Positions 19,918 to 30,532 are shown, counted from the stretch's first letter. The stretch: DNA of 64,000 nt from Citrobacter freundii (GCF_029717145.1 NZ_CP099222.1:3286001-3350000); one strand, 5' to 3'. Notes: generated by a model from the letters alone, not told the origin. Translations and numbers: made by a program.

Positions 19918-20646
19918 CAGCCTCTCCTTGTGTTGGGGGATCCGTTGCGTCATCTCTTGCATAAATTCAGTGAAACGAGATTCATCGCCGGATTGCAGAA
20001 TGTAATTAAACATCGCCTGTAGCTGCGTGTCATTAGTGCAACCTGTTAGTAGCAGTGTGCTCAGTTGCTCTACCAGCCCCATCAAATCCCGCTGACGGAT
20101 ATGCTTTTGCATCAGTTCCAGCAACGCCATTCGCCTGTGAGCCATGATGTCGTCATCTGGCACAACCGTTATATCCACCAGCGGAAATGCGCTGGCATAA
20201 AGTTGCTTTGCCGCCACGGGATCGGCGAACGCATCCAACCAGCACAGTGAATACGGGTACGGGCTTCGACAGCCATGATAAAACAGCATCGGAATAACCA
20301 GCGGTAATTCCTTGTGCCCGGCGTCCAGATGGCGCTGCATAGCTGCCATCGCATAACGCAGCAGACGAAAGGCCATATGCGGATCGGCTGAACTCTGATG
20401 CTCTATAACAACATAAACATAACCATCGCCTTCGCGTGTGTGTAAAGACCAGAGCACATCGGAGTAGCGGGAACGTAAATCAGCGTCGATAAAGCTCTCT
20501 GACTCCAGTTTCAGCGTGGATAAATCGCAAAGCGTCCGCAGAGAAGCCGGAAGGTGAATGTCGAGGAAATCGCGCGCTGTTTCGGGATGGCGTAAAAATG
20601 TTTTGAATACCGCATCATGCGGTGTGGACGTCGCTGGCGTTGTCAT
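19732..20646 (-). CDS. Rpn family recombination-promoting nuclease / anti-phage protein
   Basis: PD-(D/E)XK nuclease of the Rpn (YhgA-like) family, 304 residues. The opening [26 protein letters not shown] is the family signature. The nuclease core is visible as [21 protein letters not shown] followed by the [18 protein letters not shown] stretch (Asp...Glu-x-Gln). Family members promote recombination, and some are toxic anti-phage proteins restrained by a short product translated from within the same gene. Here a perfect internal ribosome site would produce such a product. It lies alone between dtpD and phrB, where E. coli K-12 has no gene, so it was probably acquired. Which rpn paralogue it corresponds to is not determined. 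Confidence 0.93.
   Translation of the reverse strand: MTTPATSTPHDAVFKTFLRHPETARDFLDIHLPASLRTLCDLSTLKLESESFIDADLRSRYSDVLWSLHTREGDGYVYVVIEHQSSADPHMAFRLLRYAMAAMQRHLDAGHKELPLVIPMLFYHGCRSPYPYSLCWLDAFADPVAAKQLYASAFPLVDITVVPDDDIMAHRRMALLELMQKHIRQRDLMGLVEQLSTLLLTGCTNDTQLQAMFNYILQSGDESRFTEFMQEMTQRIPQHKERLMTIAERLRLDGVQEGLQQGLQQGKQEAALRIALTMLAQGIDREMVLLITGLAEEDLAANNA
19846..19886 (-). repeat. 12-bp tandem repeat inside rpn
   Basis: Three imperfect 12-bp units encode [12 protein letters not shown] on the minus strand (on the plus strand CTTGCTGTAGTC, CTTGTTGCAGTC, CTTCCTGTACTC). The unit is a multiple of three, so copy-number change would lengthen or shorten both the long and short Rpn products without a frameshift. 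Confidence 0.7.
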
Positions 20647-20749
20647 CGTGTTCCGTCACCTGAAAGAAGATGACGGGACTTTACTGCCCGAGCGTGACGC
20701 GTGCATCCAGGCATTCACAGCCTTGCGTACACGCTCCAATTCTAAATGC

Positions 20750-20785
20750 GCCCGGCAGCAACGCATTCATGCTACCGGATGGTAG
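20750..20785. repeat. REP-like sequence downstream of phrB
   Basis: GCCCGGCAGC...GCTACCGGATGG resembles a degenerate REP unit between the phrB stop and the rpn start. The remainder of this 161-bp gap shows nothing clear. Confidence 0.4.
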
Positions 20786-20807
20786 TACGCAGAAATAAAC
20801 CGCACGC

Positions 20808-22226
20808 TCACCCCTTGCGTGCCGCCTCGTAGGCCGCCAGCGTCGCTAGCCTGGCCTGTTTATGATCTACAATCGGACGGGGATAATCGAGGGTAACCTG
20901 CACTTTTTCTGCCCACGTCCACGGGTCGTGGATTGCTTTACCAGGTACCTCGTGCAACTCGGGAACCCACCGGCGGATAAACTCACCGTCGCGGTCGAAT
21001 TTCTCCCCCTGAGTTGTAGGGTTAAAAATGCGGAAATACGGTGCAGCATCGGTTCCGGTAGACGCAGCCCACTGCCAGCCACCGTTATTGGCCGCCAGGT
21101 CGCCGTCGATCAGTTGCGACATGAAGTACTGCTCCCCTTTACGCCAGTCAATCAGCAGATCTTTTACCAGGAAGCTGGCGGTGATCATGCGTAAACGGTT
21201 ATGCATCCAGCCGGTAGCGTTAAGCTGGCGCATCGCGGCATCAACAATGGGGTATCCCGTATTTCCCGTCTGCCACGCCTGAAGATGCGCCGCGTTGTTC
21301 TGCCATTGCACGCGGTCAGTCCAGCGAATAAACGGTTGATACCGACACAGCGCCGGATACCAGGTCATTAAATGTCGGTAAAATTCACGCCAGATAAGTT
21401 CATTTAGCCATACGCTCCCGGCACCGCCCTCTAGCGCCTTCGGCTGTTCGGCTAACAGACGGTTCAGGCATTGACGCGGCGACAACCCGCCCGTGGCCAG
21501 ACTCGCAGACAAGCGACTGGTGCCTTCAATGGCCGGGTAATCACGCTGTTGTTCATAGTCACTCGCGGCCTGCTGACAAAACTGGCGTAACTGCGCGATA
21601 GCCCGTTTTTCTTGCGCCGGGAAAAGTGCTGCATCAAAATCCTGCTGCGGATAATTCAGCGTGAGTGGCGTTAACGGCGCGGTGAGCGCCCCACTATCCC
21701 GCACCATTGGCGCGCTAACACATTCCGGAATGCCGTCTTTAATTCGCTTCAGCCAGGCATTTTTAAACGGCGTAAAGACTTTATACATTTCATGATTGCC
21801 GGTCATAACCGCGCCCGGGGGTAAGATCACACTGTCGTCAAAGCCTTCGCACACGACGTCAGGCAACTGCTTCTCGACCCTTGCATCACGCTGCCGTTCA
21901 TTGATTTCATACTGATAGTTATAAAACAGTCGGCTGACGTCATGCTGCGCGCAAACACGTTTTACTGTCTCCACGCTGGCAGCAAAATCGGCAACTTCAT
22001 GAAACAGCAGCGGGATCCCTTTTTCTGCCAACGCCGCATGTAGCGCATTCAACTGCACGCTGATAAACGCCGCCTGACGCGCAGACATATCATGCGCCGC
22101 CCATTGTTCTGGGGTGGAGATATATAGCACCAGCACCCGGGCTGAACGATCCCGACACGCCGCCGCAAGAGCAAGATTGTCATGCAGGCGCAAATCACGC
22201 CGAAACCAGACCAGATGCGTGGTCAT
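20808..22226 (-). CDS. phrB: deoxyribodipyrimidine photolyase
   Basis: Light-driven repair enzyme for cyclobutane pyrimidine dimers, using FADH- and methenyltetrahydrofolate. The 472 residues start MTTHLVWFRRDLRLHDNLAL (antenna domain) and carry the FAD-binding C-terminal part with NELIWREFYRHLMTWYP, MRQLNATGWMHNRLRM and DGDLAANNGGWQWAASTG. It follows ybgA after 18 bp, the same two-gene unit as in E. coli. Confidence 0.97.
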   Translation of the reverse strand: MTTHLVWFRRDLRLHDNLALAAACRDRSARVLVLYISTPEQWAAHDMSARQAAFISVQLNALHAALAEKGIPLLFHEVADFAASVETVKRVCAQHDVSRLFYNYQYEINERQRDARVEKQLPDVVCEGFDDSVILPPGAVMTGNHEMYKVFTPFKNAWLKRIKDGIPECVSAPMVRDSGALTAPLTPLTLNYPQQDFDAALFPAQEKRAIAQLRQFCQQAASDYEQQRDYPAIEGTSRLSASLATGGLSPRQCLNRLLAEQPKALEGGAGSVWLNELIWREFYRHLMTWYPALCRYQPFIRWTDRVQWQNNAAHLQAWQTGNTGYPIVDAAMRQLNATGWMHNRLRMITASFLVKDLLIDWRKGEQYFMSQLIDGDLAANNGGWQWAASTGTDAAPYFRIFNPTTQGEKFDRDGEFIRRWVPELHEVPGKAIHDPWTWAEKVQVTLDYPRPIVDHKQARLATLAAYEAARKG

Positions 22227-22244
22227 AAAACTCCCGCAGATAAA

Positions 22245-22814
22245 TTAATTTTTGCCGCGCAAATCCAGAATTGCCGGCCAGAGTTCAAAATAACGTTGCC
22301 CGGACAGCCAGGTGTTCGGGTGCTCGGCCATATAGTGTTTGATGAGCATTAACGGTGCAAGCAGTGACTGCGCTTCACGTCGATAGCTATCGATTATCGA
22401 GGTCAGTTCCTGACGTTGATGCAGATCGAGTTGATTGCGGAAATAACCCTGAACGTGCATCAGGACATTGGTGTGATTACGTCGGGTTGCATTATTGAAC
22501 AGCAAATGCGTCAGTCGTAAGCGGTACTCATTAAAAAACGCCTCAAGACTTTGCCATTCGTGGATGGCCGCAACGAAGGGGCCAAGTTCACGATACTCTG
22601 GCTGGGAATGCGCCAGCAGGATCAGTTTGTAGCGGGTGTGATAGTCAATCAACGCTCCGCGCGTTAGCCCCCGCTGGCGAAGCTTATACAGTTCATGCAA
22701 CGCATAAATACGCACCAGGGTACTGTCGTCGAACGGGCAGACTTCTCTGGCAGAACAACCAACCGCAGGTGCCGTAACACAGGTGCGGATACCCACAGGA
22801 ATTCTCTTGCTCAT
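22245..22814 (-). CDS. ybgA: DUF1722 protein YbgA with a residual DUF523-like N-terminus
   Basis: DUF1722-family protein encoded upstream of the photolyase gene; function unproven. The ATG at 22814 follows AAGGAG and gives 189 residues; a GTG one codon earlier is in frame. The part from FDDSTLVRIYALHELYKLRQ to the end corresponds to the 169-residue E. coli protein. The N-terminus, MSKRIPVGIRTCVTAPAVG, resembles the first strand of DUF523 domains (IPVGISACLLG type), which are fused to DUF1722 in many bacteria. I infer that an ancestral two-domain protein lost most of DUF523. Confidence 0.9.
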   Translation of the reverse strand: MSKRIPVGIRTCVTAPAVGCSAREVCPFDDSTLVRIYALHELYKLRQRGLTRGALIDYHTRYKLILLAHSQPEYRELGPFVAAIHEWQSLEAFFNEYRLRLTHLLFNNATRRNHTNVLMHVQGYFRNQLDLHQRQELTSIIDSYRREAQSLLAPLMLIKHYMAEHPNTWLSGQRYFELWPAILDLRGKN

Positions 22815-22860
22815 CACGACTCCTTATCCGTTATTCGGGTAAGTGTAGACGTCCGTGCAT

Positions 22861-22895
22861 AAAAAAACCGCCACATTGCTGTTGGCGGTTTTTTT
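22861..22895. terminator. bidirectional terminator between ybfA and ybgA
   Basis: AAAAAAACCGCCA...TGGCGGTTTTTTT forms a strong hairpin with A and T tracts on both sides. It ends ybfA transcription on the minus strand. Confidence 0.85.
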
Positions 22896-22910
22896 AGCAA
22901 TTACGATGAC

Positions 22911-23117
22911 TTAATAGAAATCGCAGGTCGCTTTTTCAGCCTGATCCATCCACACCGGTTTATCACTGGTTTTCGACCAGACGCGGTGCAGGTAGCTGTA
23001 AAAACGGGCACGGTCTTTCCAGAACAGCATGACCGGCAGCGCCAGCACGCCCGCCACGACGGCGAAAGTACGGCGTAATAAGACAATGTGCGCTGGATAT
23101 TCTTTATACAAGTCCAT
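22911..23117 (-). CDS. ybfA: small membrane protein YbfA
   Basis: Protein of 68 residues with one hydrophobic segment ([16 protein letters not shown]) and a conserved basic/aromatic tail ([20 protein letters not shown]). It matches E. coli YbfA in length and sequence. It is divergent from kdpF, sharing a 307-bp AT-rich regulatory region. The function is unknown; the constant neighbourhood with kdp invites but does not prove a link with potassium or envelope physiology. GAGAGG precedes the start. Confidence 0.93.
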   Translation of the reverse strand: MDLYKEYPAHIVLLRRTFAVVAGVLALPVMLFWKDRARFYSYLHRVWSKTSDKPVWMDQAEKATCDFY

Positions 23118-23424
23118 AATCCTCTCCCCTATATCTGTTCGGTGAATAGCACCGGAAAATAAATTTGGTTAACTGATGAAAATAATACCGCCTTGTGTGT
23201 AATTTTGCTACTCATCCGACCACTTATTTTTATCTATTGATGCTCCGTTTAGCCTGAAACTGTAATTAGGTTACATAAAAGTTAAATTAATACTAATCAT
23301 TAGTTAAATAACGGTCTTTGCCATTTTTATACTTTTTTTACACCCCACCCGCCAATTTTTGCGAAATCTTTGCAACCAAAAACCTACGCTCTGGTTATCA
23401 CATTGATGTCACAGGAGGTGCACC
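23118..23424. other. ybfA-kdpF divergent regulatory region
   Basis: AT-rich 307-bp gap without coding potential. The only element I assign is the KdpE-type site at 23326-23346. A core kdp promoter must lie just downstream of it (the stretch 23350-23395), but its -10 is not distinctive. Confidence 0.7.
23326..23346 (+). promoter_or_regulatory. KdpE binding site upstream of kdpF
   Basis: TTTATAC followed by a T-tract and TTTACACC matches the KdpE operator known in front of E. coli kdpFABC. It lies about 80-100 bp before the kdpF start. Confidence 0.7.
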
Positions 23425-23514
23425 GTGAGTGCAGGCGTGATAACTGGCATTGTGCTGGTTTTTTTATTACTCGGTTATCTGGTGTATGCCCTGATTAAGG
23501 CGGAGGCGTTCTGA
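23425..23514 (+). CDS. kdpF: potassium-transporting ATPase subunit KdpF
   Basis: Single-helix 29-residue peptide that stabilises the KdpABC complex. It begins with GTG (M-S-A-G-V-I-T-G-I) after AGGAGGTG and ends ...YALIKAEAF. The sequence differs from the E. coli peptide at only a few positions. Its TGA overlaps the kdpA ATG as TGATG, so translation is coupled. Confidence 0.95.
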   Translation: MSAGVITGIVLVFLLLGYLVYALIKAEAF

Positions 23515-25193
23515 TGGCGGCACAAGGATTTTTACTCATCGCCAGTTTCTTACTGGTGTTATTTGTCATCGCCAGACCGCTGGGTGCCGTGCTGGCACGA
23601 CTCATCACCAACATCCCCCTTCCGGGCGTAACCGGTGTTGAGCGTATTCTCTGGCGCGGGTTAGGCGTTTCACAACATGAGATGAACTGGAAACAGTACC
23701 TGCTGGCGATCCTGATGCTTAATATCCTGGGTCTGCTGGTGCTGTTTTCCCTGCTGATGGCGCAAAACTTGTTACCACTGAATCCTCAGCAGCTACCGGG
23801 GCTGTCATGGCATCTTGCGCTGAATACCGCCGTGAGCTTTGTCACCAATACCAACTGGCAGTCTTACAGTGGCGAAACCACCTTAAGCTACTTTAGCCAG
23901 ATGGCTGGCTTAACCGTGCAGAACTTCCTGTCTGCGGCGACCGGTATTGCGGTGATTTTTGCCCTAATCCGCGCCTTTACGCGCCAGAGTATGAATACCC
24001 TGGGCAACGCGTGGGTGGATCTGGTGCGCATTACGCTGTGGATCCTGCTCCCTCTTTCTCTGCTTATCGCCCTGTTCTTTATTCAGCAAGGCGCGCTGCA
24101 AAACCTGCTGCCCTATCAGTCATTTACTACCCTTGAAGGCGTAAAACAGCTGTTACCAATGGGACCGGTTGCCTCACAAGAGGCCATTAAAATGCTCGGT
24201 ACCAACGGCGGCGGCTTCTTTAATGCTAACTCATCGCATCCGTTTGAAAACCCAACCGCCTTGACCAATATGGTACAGATGTTGGCTGTCTTTTGCATTC
24301 CTGCCGCCCTGTGCTTTGCCTTTGGCGATGTCGTAGGCGATCGCCGTCAGGGACGCACCTTACTGTGGGCCATGTCGCTGATTTTTGTCATCTGCGTGGC
24401 GATTGTGATGTGGGCGGAAGTTCAAGGAAACCCGCATCTGCTGGCATTTGGCGCAGACAGCAGTCTCAATATGGAAGGGAAAGAGAGCCGCTTTGGCGTA
24501 CTGGTCAGCAGTCTGTTCGCGGTCGTCACAACGGCGGCCTCCTGTGGGGCGGTCATCGCGATGCACGACTCCTTCACCGCACTGGGCGGGATGGTACCGA
24601 TGTGGTTGATGCAGATTGGCGAAGTGGTGTTCGGCGGCGTGGGCTCCGGTTTGTACGGCATGCTGCTGTTCGTCCTGCTGGCGGTGTTTATCGCCGGACT
24701 GATGATCGGGCGCACGCCGGAATATCTGGGTAAGAAAATCGACGTGCGGGAAATGAAAATGACCGCGCTGGCGATTCTGGTGACGCCTGCGCTGGTGCTG
24801 CTCGGTACAGCGATAGCCATGATGAGCGACGCCGGACGCAGCGCCATGCTCAACCCCGGCCCGCATGGTTTCAGCGAAGTACTGTACGCCGTGTCATCTG
24901 CCGCCAACAACAACGGCAGCGCCTTTGCCGGGTTAAGCGCTAACAGCCCCTTCTGGAACTGCCTGCTGGCGTTGTGCATGTTCTTCGGCCGCTTTGGGGT
25001 CATTATTCCAGTGATGGCAATTGCCGGTTCGCTGGTGGCTAAAAAGAGCCAACCGGCAAGCCAGGGGACGCTCCCCACTCACGGCCCACTGTTTGTCGGG
25101 TTGTTGATCGGTACAGTGTTACTGGTTGGCGCCCTTACCTTTATTCCTGCACTGGCGCTTGGCCCGGTCGCAGAATACCTCTCTTTACGTTGA
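23514..25193 (+). CDS. kdpA: potassium-transporting ATPase, channel-like subunit A
   Basis: Membrane subunit that binds and conducts potassium in the high-affinity KdpFABC pump. The 559 residues comprise four repeated potassium-channel-like units. Selectivity-filter regions are visible, for example [44 protein letters not shown] and [12 protein letters not shown]. It is two residues longer than the E. coli protein. Confidence 0.98.
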   Translation: MAAQGFLLIASFLLVLFVIARPLGAVLARLITNIPLPGVTGVERILWRGLGVSQHEMNWKQYLLAILMLNILGLLVLFSLLMAQNLLPLNPQQLPGLSWHLALNTAVSFVTNTNWQSYSGETTLSYFSQMAGLTVQNFLSAATGIAVIFALIRAFTRQSMNTLGNAWVDLVRITLWILLPLSLLIALFFIQQGALQNLLPYQSFTTLEGVKQLLPMGPVASQEAIKMLGTNGGGFFNANSSHPFENPTALTNMVQMLAVFCIPAALCFAFGDVVGDRRQGRTLLWAMSLIFVICVAIVMWAEVQGNPHLLAFGADSSLNMEGKESRFGVLVSSLFAVVTTAASCGAVIAMHDSFTALGGMVPMWLMQIGEVVFGGVGSGLYGMLLFVLLAVFIAGLMIGRTPEYLGKKIDVREMKMTALAILVTPALVLLGTAIAMMSDAGRSAMLNPGPHGFSEVLYAVSSAANNNGSAFAGLSANSPFWNCLLALCMFFGRFGVIIPVMAIAGSLVAKKSQPASQGTLPTHGPLFVGLLIGTVLLVGALTFIPALALGPVAEYLSLR

Positions 25194-25213
25194 GCGATAC
25201 GGAGCACATTGTT

Positions 25214-27262
25214 ATGAGTCGCAAACAACTGGCACTGTTCGAACCGTCTCTGGTCGCACACGCGCTGATGGACGCAGTCAAAAAGTTAAGCCCACATACT
25301 CAGTGGCGCAACCCGGTGATGTTTATCGTCTGGCTGGGCAGCCTGCTGACAACCTTGTTAACCGTTGCAATGGCAACCGGGCACATGACAGGCAATCCCC
25401 TGTTTACCGGTGCGATAAGCCTCTGGCTGTGGGTCACCGTCCTTTTCGCCAATTTTGCCGAAGCGCTGGCGGAAGGACGCAGTAAAGCTCAGGCCAACAG
25501 CCTGAAAGGCGTTAAGAAGACAGCGTTTGCCCGTAAATTGCGTGAACCGAAATACGGTGCAGAAATGGATCATGTTCCCGCAGAGGAACTACGCAAAGGC
25601 GATATCGTACTGGTGGAAGCAGGCGATATTATTCCCTGCGACGGCGAGGTGATTGAAGGCGGCGCATCGGTGGACGAAAGCGCCATTACCGGGGAATCTG
25701 CGCCGGTTATCCGTGAGTCCGGCGGTGATTTTGCTTCCGTAACCGGCGGGACCCGCATTCTTTCCGACTGGCTGGTTATCGAATGCAGCGTGAACCCCGG
25801 TGAAACCTTCCTCGACCGGATGATCGCCATGGTTGAAGGCGCCCAGCGGCGTAAGACGCCCAACGAAATCGCGCTGACAATCCTGCTGATAGCCCTGACC
25901 ATCGTCTTTTTACTGGCAACCGCCACCCTGTGGCCGTTCTCTGCCTGGGGCGGCAGTGCAGTTAGCGTCACGGTGCTGGTTGCCCTGCTGGTGTGCCTGA
26001 TCCCGACAACTATTGGTGGGCTACTCTCGGCGATTGGCGTGGCCGGTATGAGCCGAATGCTCGGCGCGAACGTGATCGCCACCAGCGGGCGGGCGGTCGA
26101 AGCAGCAGGTGACGTCGACGTACTGTTGCTGGATAAAACCGGCACCATTACGCTGGGTAACCGTCAGGCATCAGATTTTATTCCCGCCCACGGTGTCAAC
26201 GAAAAAACGCTGGCCGACGCGGCACAGCTTTCATCACTGGCGGATGAAACGCCGGAAGGTCGCAGCATCGTGATTCTGGCAAAACAGCGCTTTAATCTGC
26301 GCATACGCGATGTGCAATCGCTGCACGCCACGTTTGTGCCGTTCACCGCGCAAAGCCGGATGAGCGGCATTAACATCGACAACCGTATGATCCGTAAAGG
26401 CTCGGTCGACGCCATTCGTCGTCACGTTGAGGCCAACGGCGGACACTTCCCTGCAGATGTCGAACAGAAAGTGGAAAACGTTGCCCGTCTTGGCGCGACG
26501 CCGCTGGTGGTTGTCGAAGGTTCGCGCGTTCTGGGCGTCATTGCCCTGAAAGATATCGTCAAAGGCGGGATCAAAGAACGGTTTGCCCAGCTACGCAAAA
26601 TGGGTATCAAAACGGTGATGATTACCGGCGATAACCGTCTGACTGCCGCCGCGATTGCAGCGGAGGCCGGGGTGGACGACTTTTTAGCCGAAGCCACACC
26701 GGAAGCTAAGCTGGCGCTGATTCGTCAGTACCAGGCGGAAGGCCGTCTGGTGGCAATGACCGGTGACGGCACGAACGACGCCCCCGCACTGGCGCAGGCA
26801 GACGTTGCGGTCGCCATGAACTCCGGGACACAGGCGGCTAAAGAAGCGGGCAACATGGTGGACCTTGATTCTAACCCCACCAAGCTTATCGAAGTGGTCC
26901 ACATTGGCAAACAGATGCTGATGACGCGCGGTTCACTGACCACCTTCAGTATTGCCAACGACGTCGCCAAATATTTTGCCATTATTCCGGCGGCGTTTGC
27001 CGCCACCTATCCGCAGCTCAACGCGCTTAACGTGATGCGTCTGCATTCGCCGGATTCGGCAATCCTCAGCGCGGTTATCTTCAATGCGCTGGTGATTGTC
27101 TTTCTGATCCCACTGGCACTGAAAGGGGTGAGCTACAAACCGTTGTCCGCCTCCGCCATGTTACGCCGCAATCTGTGGATTTACGGCCTCGGCGGCCTGG
27201 TCGTGCCATTTATCGGCATTAAAGTGATTGATTTACTGCTGACCCTGCTGGGTCTGGTGTGA
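25214..27262 (+). CDS. kdpB: potassium-transporting P-type ATPase subunit B
   Basis: Catalytic P-type ATPase subunit. The start [18 protein letters not shown] gives 682 residues as in E. coli; eight upstream codons that overlap kdpA are rejected. The phosphorylated Asp307 is in [13 protein letters not shown]. The actuator motif [10 protein letters not shown], the membrane motif CLIPTTIGG and the hinge [14 protein letters not shown] are intact. It follows kdpA by 20 bp and precedes kdpC by 8 bp. Confidence 0.98.
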   Translation: MSRKQLALFEPSLVAHALMDAVKKLSPHTQWRNPVMFIVWLGSLLTTLLTVAMATGHMTGNPLFTGAISLWLWVTVLFANFAEALAEGRSKAQANSLKGVKKTAFARKLREPKYGAEMDHVPAEELRKGDIVLVEAGDIIPCDGEVIEGGASVDESAITGESAPVIRESGGDFASVTGGTRILSDWLVIECSVNPGETFLDRMIAMVEGAQRRKTPNEIALTILLIALTIVFLLATATLWPFSAWGGSAVSVTVLVALLVCLIPTTIGGLLSAIGVAGMSRMLGANVIATSGRAVEAAGDVDVLLLDKTGTITLGNRQASDFIPAHGVNEKTLADAAQLSSLADETPEGRSIVILAKQRFNLRIRDVQSLHATFVPFTAQSRMSGINIDNRMIRKGSVDAIRRHVEANGGHFPADVEQKVENVARLGATPLVVVEGSRVLGVIALKDIVKGGIKERFAQLRKMGIKTVMITGDNRLTAAAIAAEAGVDDFLAEATPEAKLALIRQYQAEGRLVAMTGDGTNDAPALAQADVAVAMNSGTQAAKEAGNMVDLDSNPTKLIEVVHIGKQMLMTRGSLTTFSIANDVAKYFAIIPAAFAATYPQLNALNVMRLHSPDSAILSAVIFNALVIVFLIPLALKGVSYKPLSASAMLRRNLWIYGLGGLVVPFIGIKVIDLLLTLLGLV

Positions 27263-27270
27263 GGTTTCAG

Positions 27271-27837
27271 ATGAGTGGATTACGTCCTGCATTATCAACA
27301 TTATTTTTCCTGATGCTTATTACCGGCGGAGTCTACCCGCTGTTGACCACCGCACTGGGGCAGTGGTGGTTTCCCCATCAGGCCAACGGGTCGCTCATCC
27401 GCGAAGGTCAGACGATCCGCGGTTCTGAACGCATCGGGCAACACTTCACCGCCGCCGGATATTTTCAGGGACGCCCGTCAGCAACGGCGGAAATACCCTA
27501 TAATCCAATGGGTTCGGGTGGCAGTAATCTGGCCGCCAGCAACCCGGAACTGGATAAGCAACTACAAAGCCGGATCGCTGCGCTGCGTGCCGCCAACCCG
27601 CAGGCCAGCCCTGTCGTTCCTGTGGAGTTAGTAACCGCATCCGCCAGTGGGCTGGATAATAACCTGACGCCAGAGGCCGTTGCCTGGCAGATTCCACGCG
27701 TGGCACATGCGCGCAACCTCAGCGTTGAAGAGGTTACGCAGTTGGTTGCACAATACACGCAAAAGCCGCTGGTCAGTTTTATCGGTCAACCGGTGGTGAA
27801 CCTGGTGGAACTTAATTTAGCGCTGGATAAGCACTGA
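27271..27837 (+). CDS. kdpC: potassium-transporting ATPase subunit C
   Basis: Single-pass periplasmic subunit needed for assembly and activity of the Kdp pump. The start [20 protein letters not shown] follows a weak GAGG and gives 188 residues; a start four codons upstream overlaps kdpB. One N-terminal membrane helix is followed by the conserved [19 protein letters not shown] and [10 protein letters not shown] motifs. Confidence 0.97.
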   Translation: MSGLRPALSTLFFLMLITGGVYPLLTTALGQWWFPHQANGSLIREGQTIRGSERIGQHFTAAGYFQGRPSATAEIPYNPMGSGGSNLAASNPELDKQLQSRIAALRAANPQASPVVPVELVTASASGLDNNLTPEAVAWQIPRVAHARNLSVEEVTQLVAQYTQKPLVSFIGQPVVNLVELNLALDKH

Positions 27838-27847
27838 GACAAAGGAC

Positions 27848-30532
27848 ATGCATAGCGAACCCTTACGCCCCGATCCGGACCGTTTACTGGAACAAACGAC
27901 CGCCCCGCATCGTGGAAAACTGAAAATTTTCTTCGGTGCCTGTGCCGGCGTGGGTAAAACCTGGGCCATGCTGGCAGAGGCCCAGCGGCTGCGGGCGCAA
28001 GGCCTGGATGTGTTGATCGGTGTGGTGGAAACCCATGGACGTAAAGAGACCGCCGCGCTGCTGGACGGTCTTGCCGTGCTGCCGTTAAAACGTCAGACTC
28101 ACCGCGGGCGACGCATCAGCGAGTTCGATCTTGATGCGGCCCTCGCCCGCCGCCCGGCGCTGATATTAATGGACGAACTGGCGCACAGCAATGCGCCAGG
28201 CTCGCGCCATCCCCGCCGCTGGCAGGACATTGAAGAGCTGCTGGAAGCGGGCATTGATGTCTTTACTACCGTTAACGTGCAGCATCTGGAAAGCCTGAAC
28301 GACGTGGTCAGCGGCGTGACCGGTATTCAGGTGCGTGAAACCGTCCCCGATCCCTTTTTCGATGCCGCCGATGATGTGGTGCTGGTCGATCTGCCGCCTG
28401 ACGACTTACGCCAGCGCCTCAACGAAGGCAAGGTCTACATCGCCGGTCAGGCGGAACGGGCAATCGAACATTTCTTTCGCAAAGGTAATTTAATCGCCCT
28501 GCGCGAACTGGCCCTACGCCGTACCGCCGATCGAGTAGACGATCAAATGCGCGCCTGGCGAGGACGACCGGGTGAGGAAAAAGTCTGGCACACCCGCGAC
28601 GCTATTTTGCTGTGTATTGGACACAATACCGGCAGTGAAAAGCTGGTACGCGCCGCCGCACGTCTGGCTGCTCGCCTTGGCAGCGTGTGGCACGCGGTGT
28701 ATGTCGAAACCCCGGCGCTGCATCAGCTCCCGGAAAAACAGCGCCGTGCGATCTTAAGCGCGCTACGGCTGGCACAGGAACTGGGTGCGGAAACCGCCAC
28801 CCTTTCCGATCCCGCTGAAGACAAGGCGGTGATTCGCTACGCCCGGGAGCATAACCTGGGAAAAATTGTGCTGGGACGGCCAACCACGCGCCGCTGGTGG
28901 CGCAGCGATTCCTTTGCCGACAAGCTGGCTCATCGTGCCCCGGATCTCGATCTGATGATTGTCGCGTTGGACGAGCCTCCACCACGCGCGGCAGCCCAAA
29001 CCATGGATACCCGCACCTTTAAGGATAAATGGCGGGTACAAATTCAGGGCTGTGTGGTGGCCGCCGCGCTGTGCGCCATCACCACGCTGATTGCCATGCA
29101 ATGGCTGGTTACCTTTGACGCCGCCAACCTGGTGATGCTCTATCTGTTAGGCGTGGTGGTTATCGCCCTTTTTTATGGTCGTTGGCCCTCGGTAGTGGCG
29201 ACCATGATCAACGTCGCCAGCTTCGATCTGTTCTTTATTGCGCCACGCGGGACGCTTGCCGTCTCAGACGTCCAGTATCTGCTCACTTTTGCGGTAATGT
29301 TAACGGTTGGTCTGGTTATTGGGAATCTGACCGCAGGCGTGCGCTATCAGGCGCGGGTCGCGCGTTATCGGGAGCAGCGAACGCGTCATCTGTATGAGAT
29401 GTCCAAAGCGCTGGCCGTGGGACGTAGCCAGAAAGATATCGCTACCACCAGCGAACAGTTTATCGCCTCCACCTTTCAGGCCCGCAGCCAGGTGTTATTG
29501 CCGGATGAGCACGGAAAGCTGGCACCGCTGACGCAGCAACAGGGCATGACGCCGTGGGATGACGCCATTGCCCAATGGAGTTTTGATAAAGGACAACCGG
29601 CAGGTGCCGGCACCGATACCCTCCCCGGCGTGCCGTATCAAATCTTGCCGCTGAAAAGCGCTGACAAAACGCACGGGCTGCTGGTAGTGGAGCCGGGAAA
29701 CCTGCGTCAGTTGATGATCCCGGAGCAGCAGCGTCTGCTGGAAACCTTTACCCTGCTGGTTGCCAGTGCGCTCGAACGCCTGACGCTGACCGCCAGCGAA
29801 GAACTGGCGCGATTGGCCAGCGAACGAGAGAGCATCCGCAATGCCCTGCTGGCGGCCCTCTCCCATGATTTACGCACACCACTCACGGTGCTGTTCGGTC
29901 AGGCGGAGATTTTAACGCTGGATCTCGCCAGCGAAGGTTCTCCCCACGCCCGCCAGGCCAGCGAAATTCGCCAGCACGTGCTCAATACCACCCGGCTGGT
30001 CAATAATTTGCTGGATATGGCGCGGATCCAATCTGGCGGCTTTAATCTTAAGAAGGAGTGGTTAACGCTGGAAGAAGTAGTAGGTAGCGCCCTGCAAATG
30101 CTGGAACCTGGCTTAGCCGCGCCGATTAATCTGTCGCTTCCGGCGCCGTTGACGCTGATTCACGTTGACGGTCCACTGTTTGAACGGGTGCTGATTAACC
30201 TGCTGGAAAACGCCATTAAGTACGCAGGTCCACAGGCGCAAATCGGCATTGATGCGCAGGTAGAAGGTGAGCATCTGTTTCTGGATGTATGGGATAATGG
30301 CCCCGGCATTCCAGCGGGCCAGGAGCACGCTATTTTCGACAAGTTCTCCCGGGGAAACAAAGAATCCTCTGTACCGGGCGTAGGGCTGGGACTGGCTATT
30401 TGTCAGGCGATTGTGAACGTACACGGCGGGACGATTACCGCCCACAATCGACCGCAGGGTGGCGCATGCTTCCGTGTTACACTCCCGCAGGAAACGCCCC
30501 CTGAACTTGAAGATTTTCATGAGGATATGTGA
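27848..30532 (+). CDS. kdpD: sensor histidine kinase KdpD
   Basis: Membrane sensor kinase controlling kdpFABC in response to low potassium and osmotic stress. The 894 residues show an N-terminal KdpD domain with Walker A (FGACAGVGKTWAML), a universal-stress-like domain, four membrane segments near 400-500, a GAF-like region and the kinase core with His673 (ALSHDLRTPLTVL), N box (NLLENAIKYAG) and G boxes (DNGPGIPAG, GVGLGLAI). It overlaps kdpE by 4 bp. Confidence 0.98.
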   Translation: MHSEPLRPDPDRLLEQTTAPHRGKLKIFFGACAGVGKTWAMLAEAQRLRAQGLDVLIGVVETHGRKETAALLDGLAVLPLKRQTHRGRRISEFDLDAALARRPALILMDELAHSNAPGSRHPRRWQDIEELLEAGIDVFTTVNVQHLESLNDVVSGVTGIQVRETVPDPFFDAADDVVLVDLPPDDLRQRLNEGKVYIAGQAERAIEHFFRKGNLIALRELALRRTADRVDDQMRAWRGRPGEEKVWHTRDAILLCIGHNTGSEKLVRAAARLAARLGSVWHAVYVETPALHQLPEKQRRAILSALRLAQELGAETATLSDPAEDKAVIRYAREHNLGKIVLGRPTTRRWWRSDSFADKLAHRAPDLDLMIVALDEPPPRAAAQTMDTRTFKDKWRVQIQGCVVAAALCAITTLIAMQWLVTFDAANLVMLYLLGVVVIALFYGRWPSVVATMINVASFDLFFIAPRGTLAVSDVQYLLTFAVMLTVGLVIGNLTAGVRYQARVARYREQRTRHLYEMSKALAVGRSQKDIATTSEQFIASTFQARSQVLLPDEHGKLAPLTQQQGMTPWDDAIAQWSFDKGQPAGAGTDTLPGVPYQILPLKSADKTHGLLVVEPGNLRQLMIPEQQRLLETFTLLVASALERLTLTASEELARLASERESIRNALLAALSHDLRTPLTVLFGQAEILTLDLASEGSPHARQASEIRQHVLNTTRLVNNLLDMARIQSGGFNLKKEWLTLEEVVGSALQMLEPGLAAPINLSLPAPLTLIHVDGPLFERVLINLLENAIKYAGPQAQIGIDAQVEGEHLFLDVWDNGPGIPAGQEHAIFDKFSRGNKESSVPGVGLGLAICQAIVNVHGGTITAHNRPQGGACFRVTLPQETPPELEDFHEDM

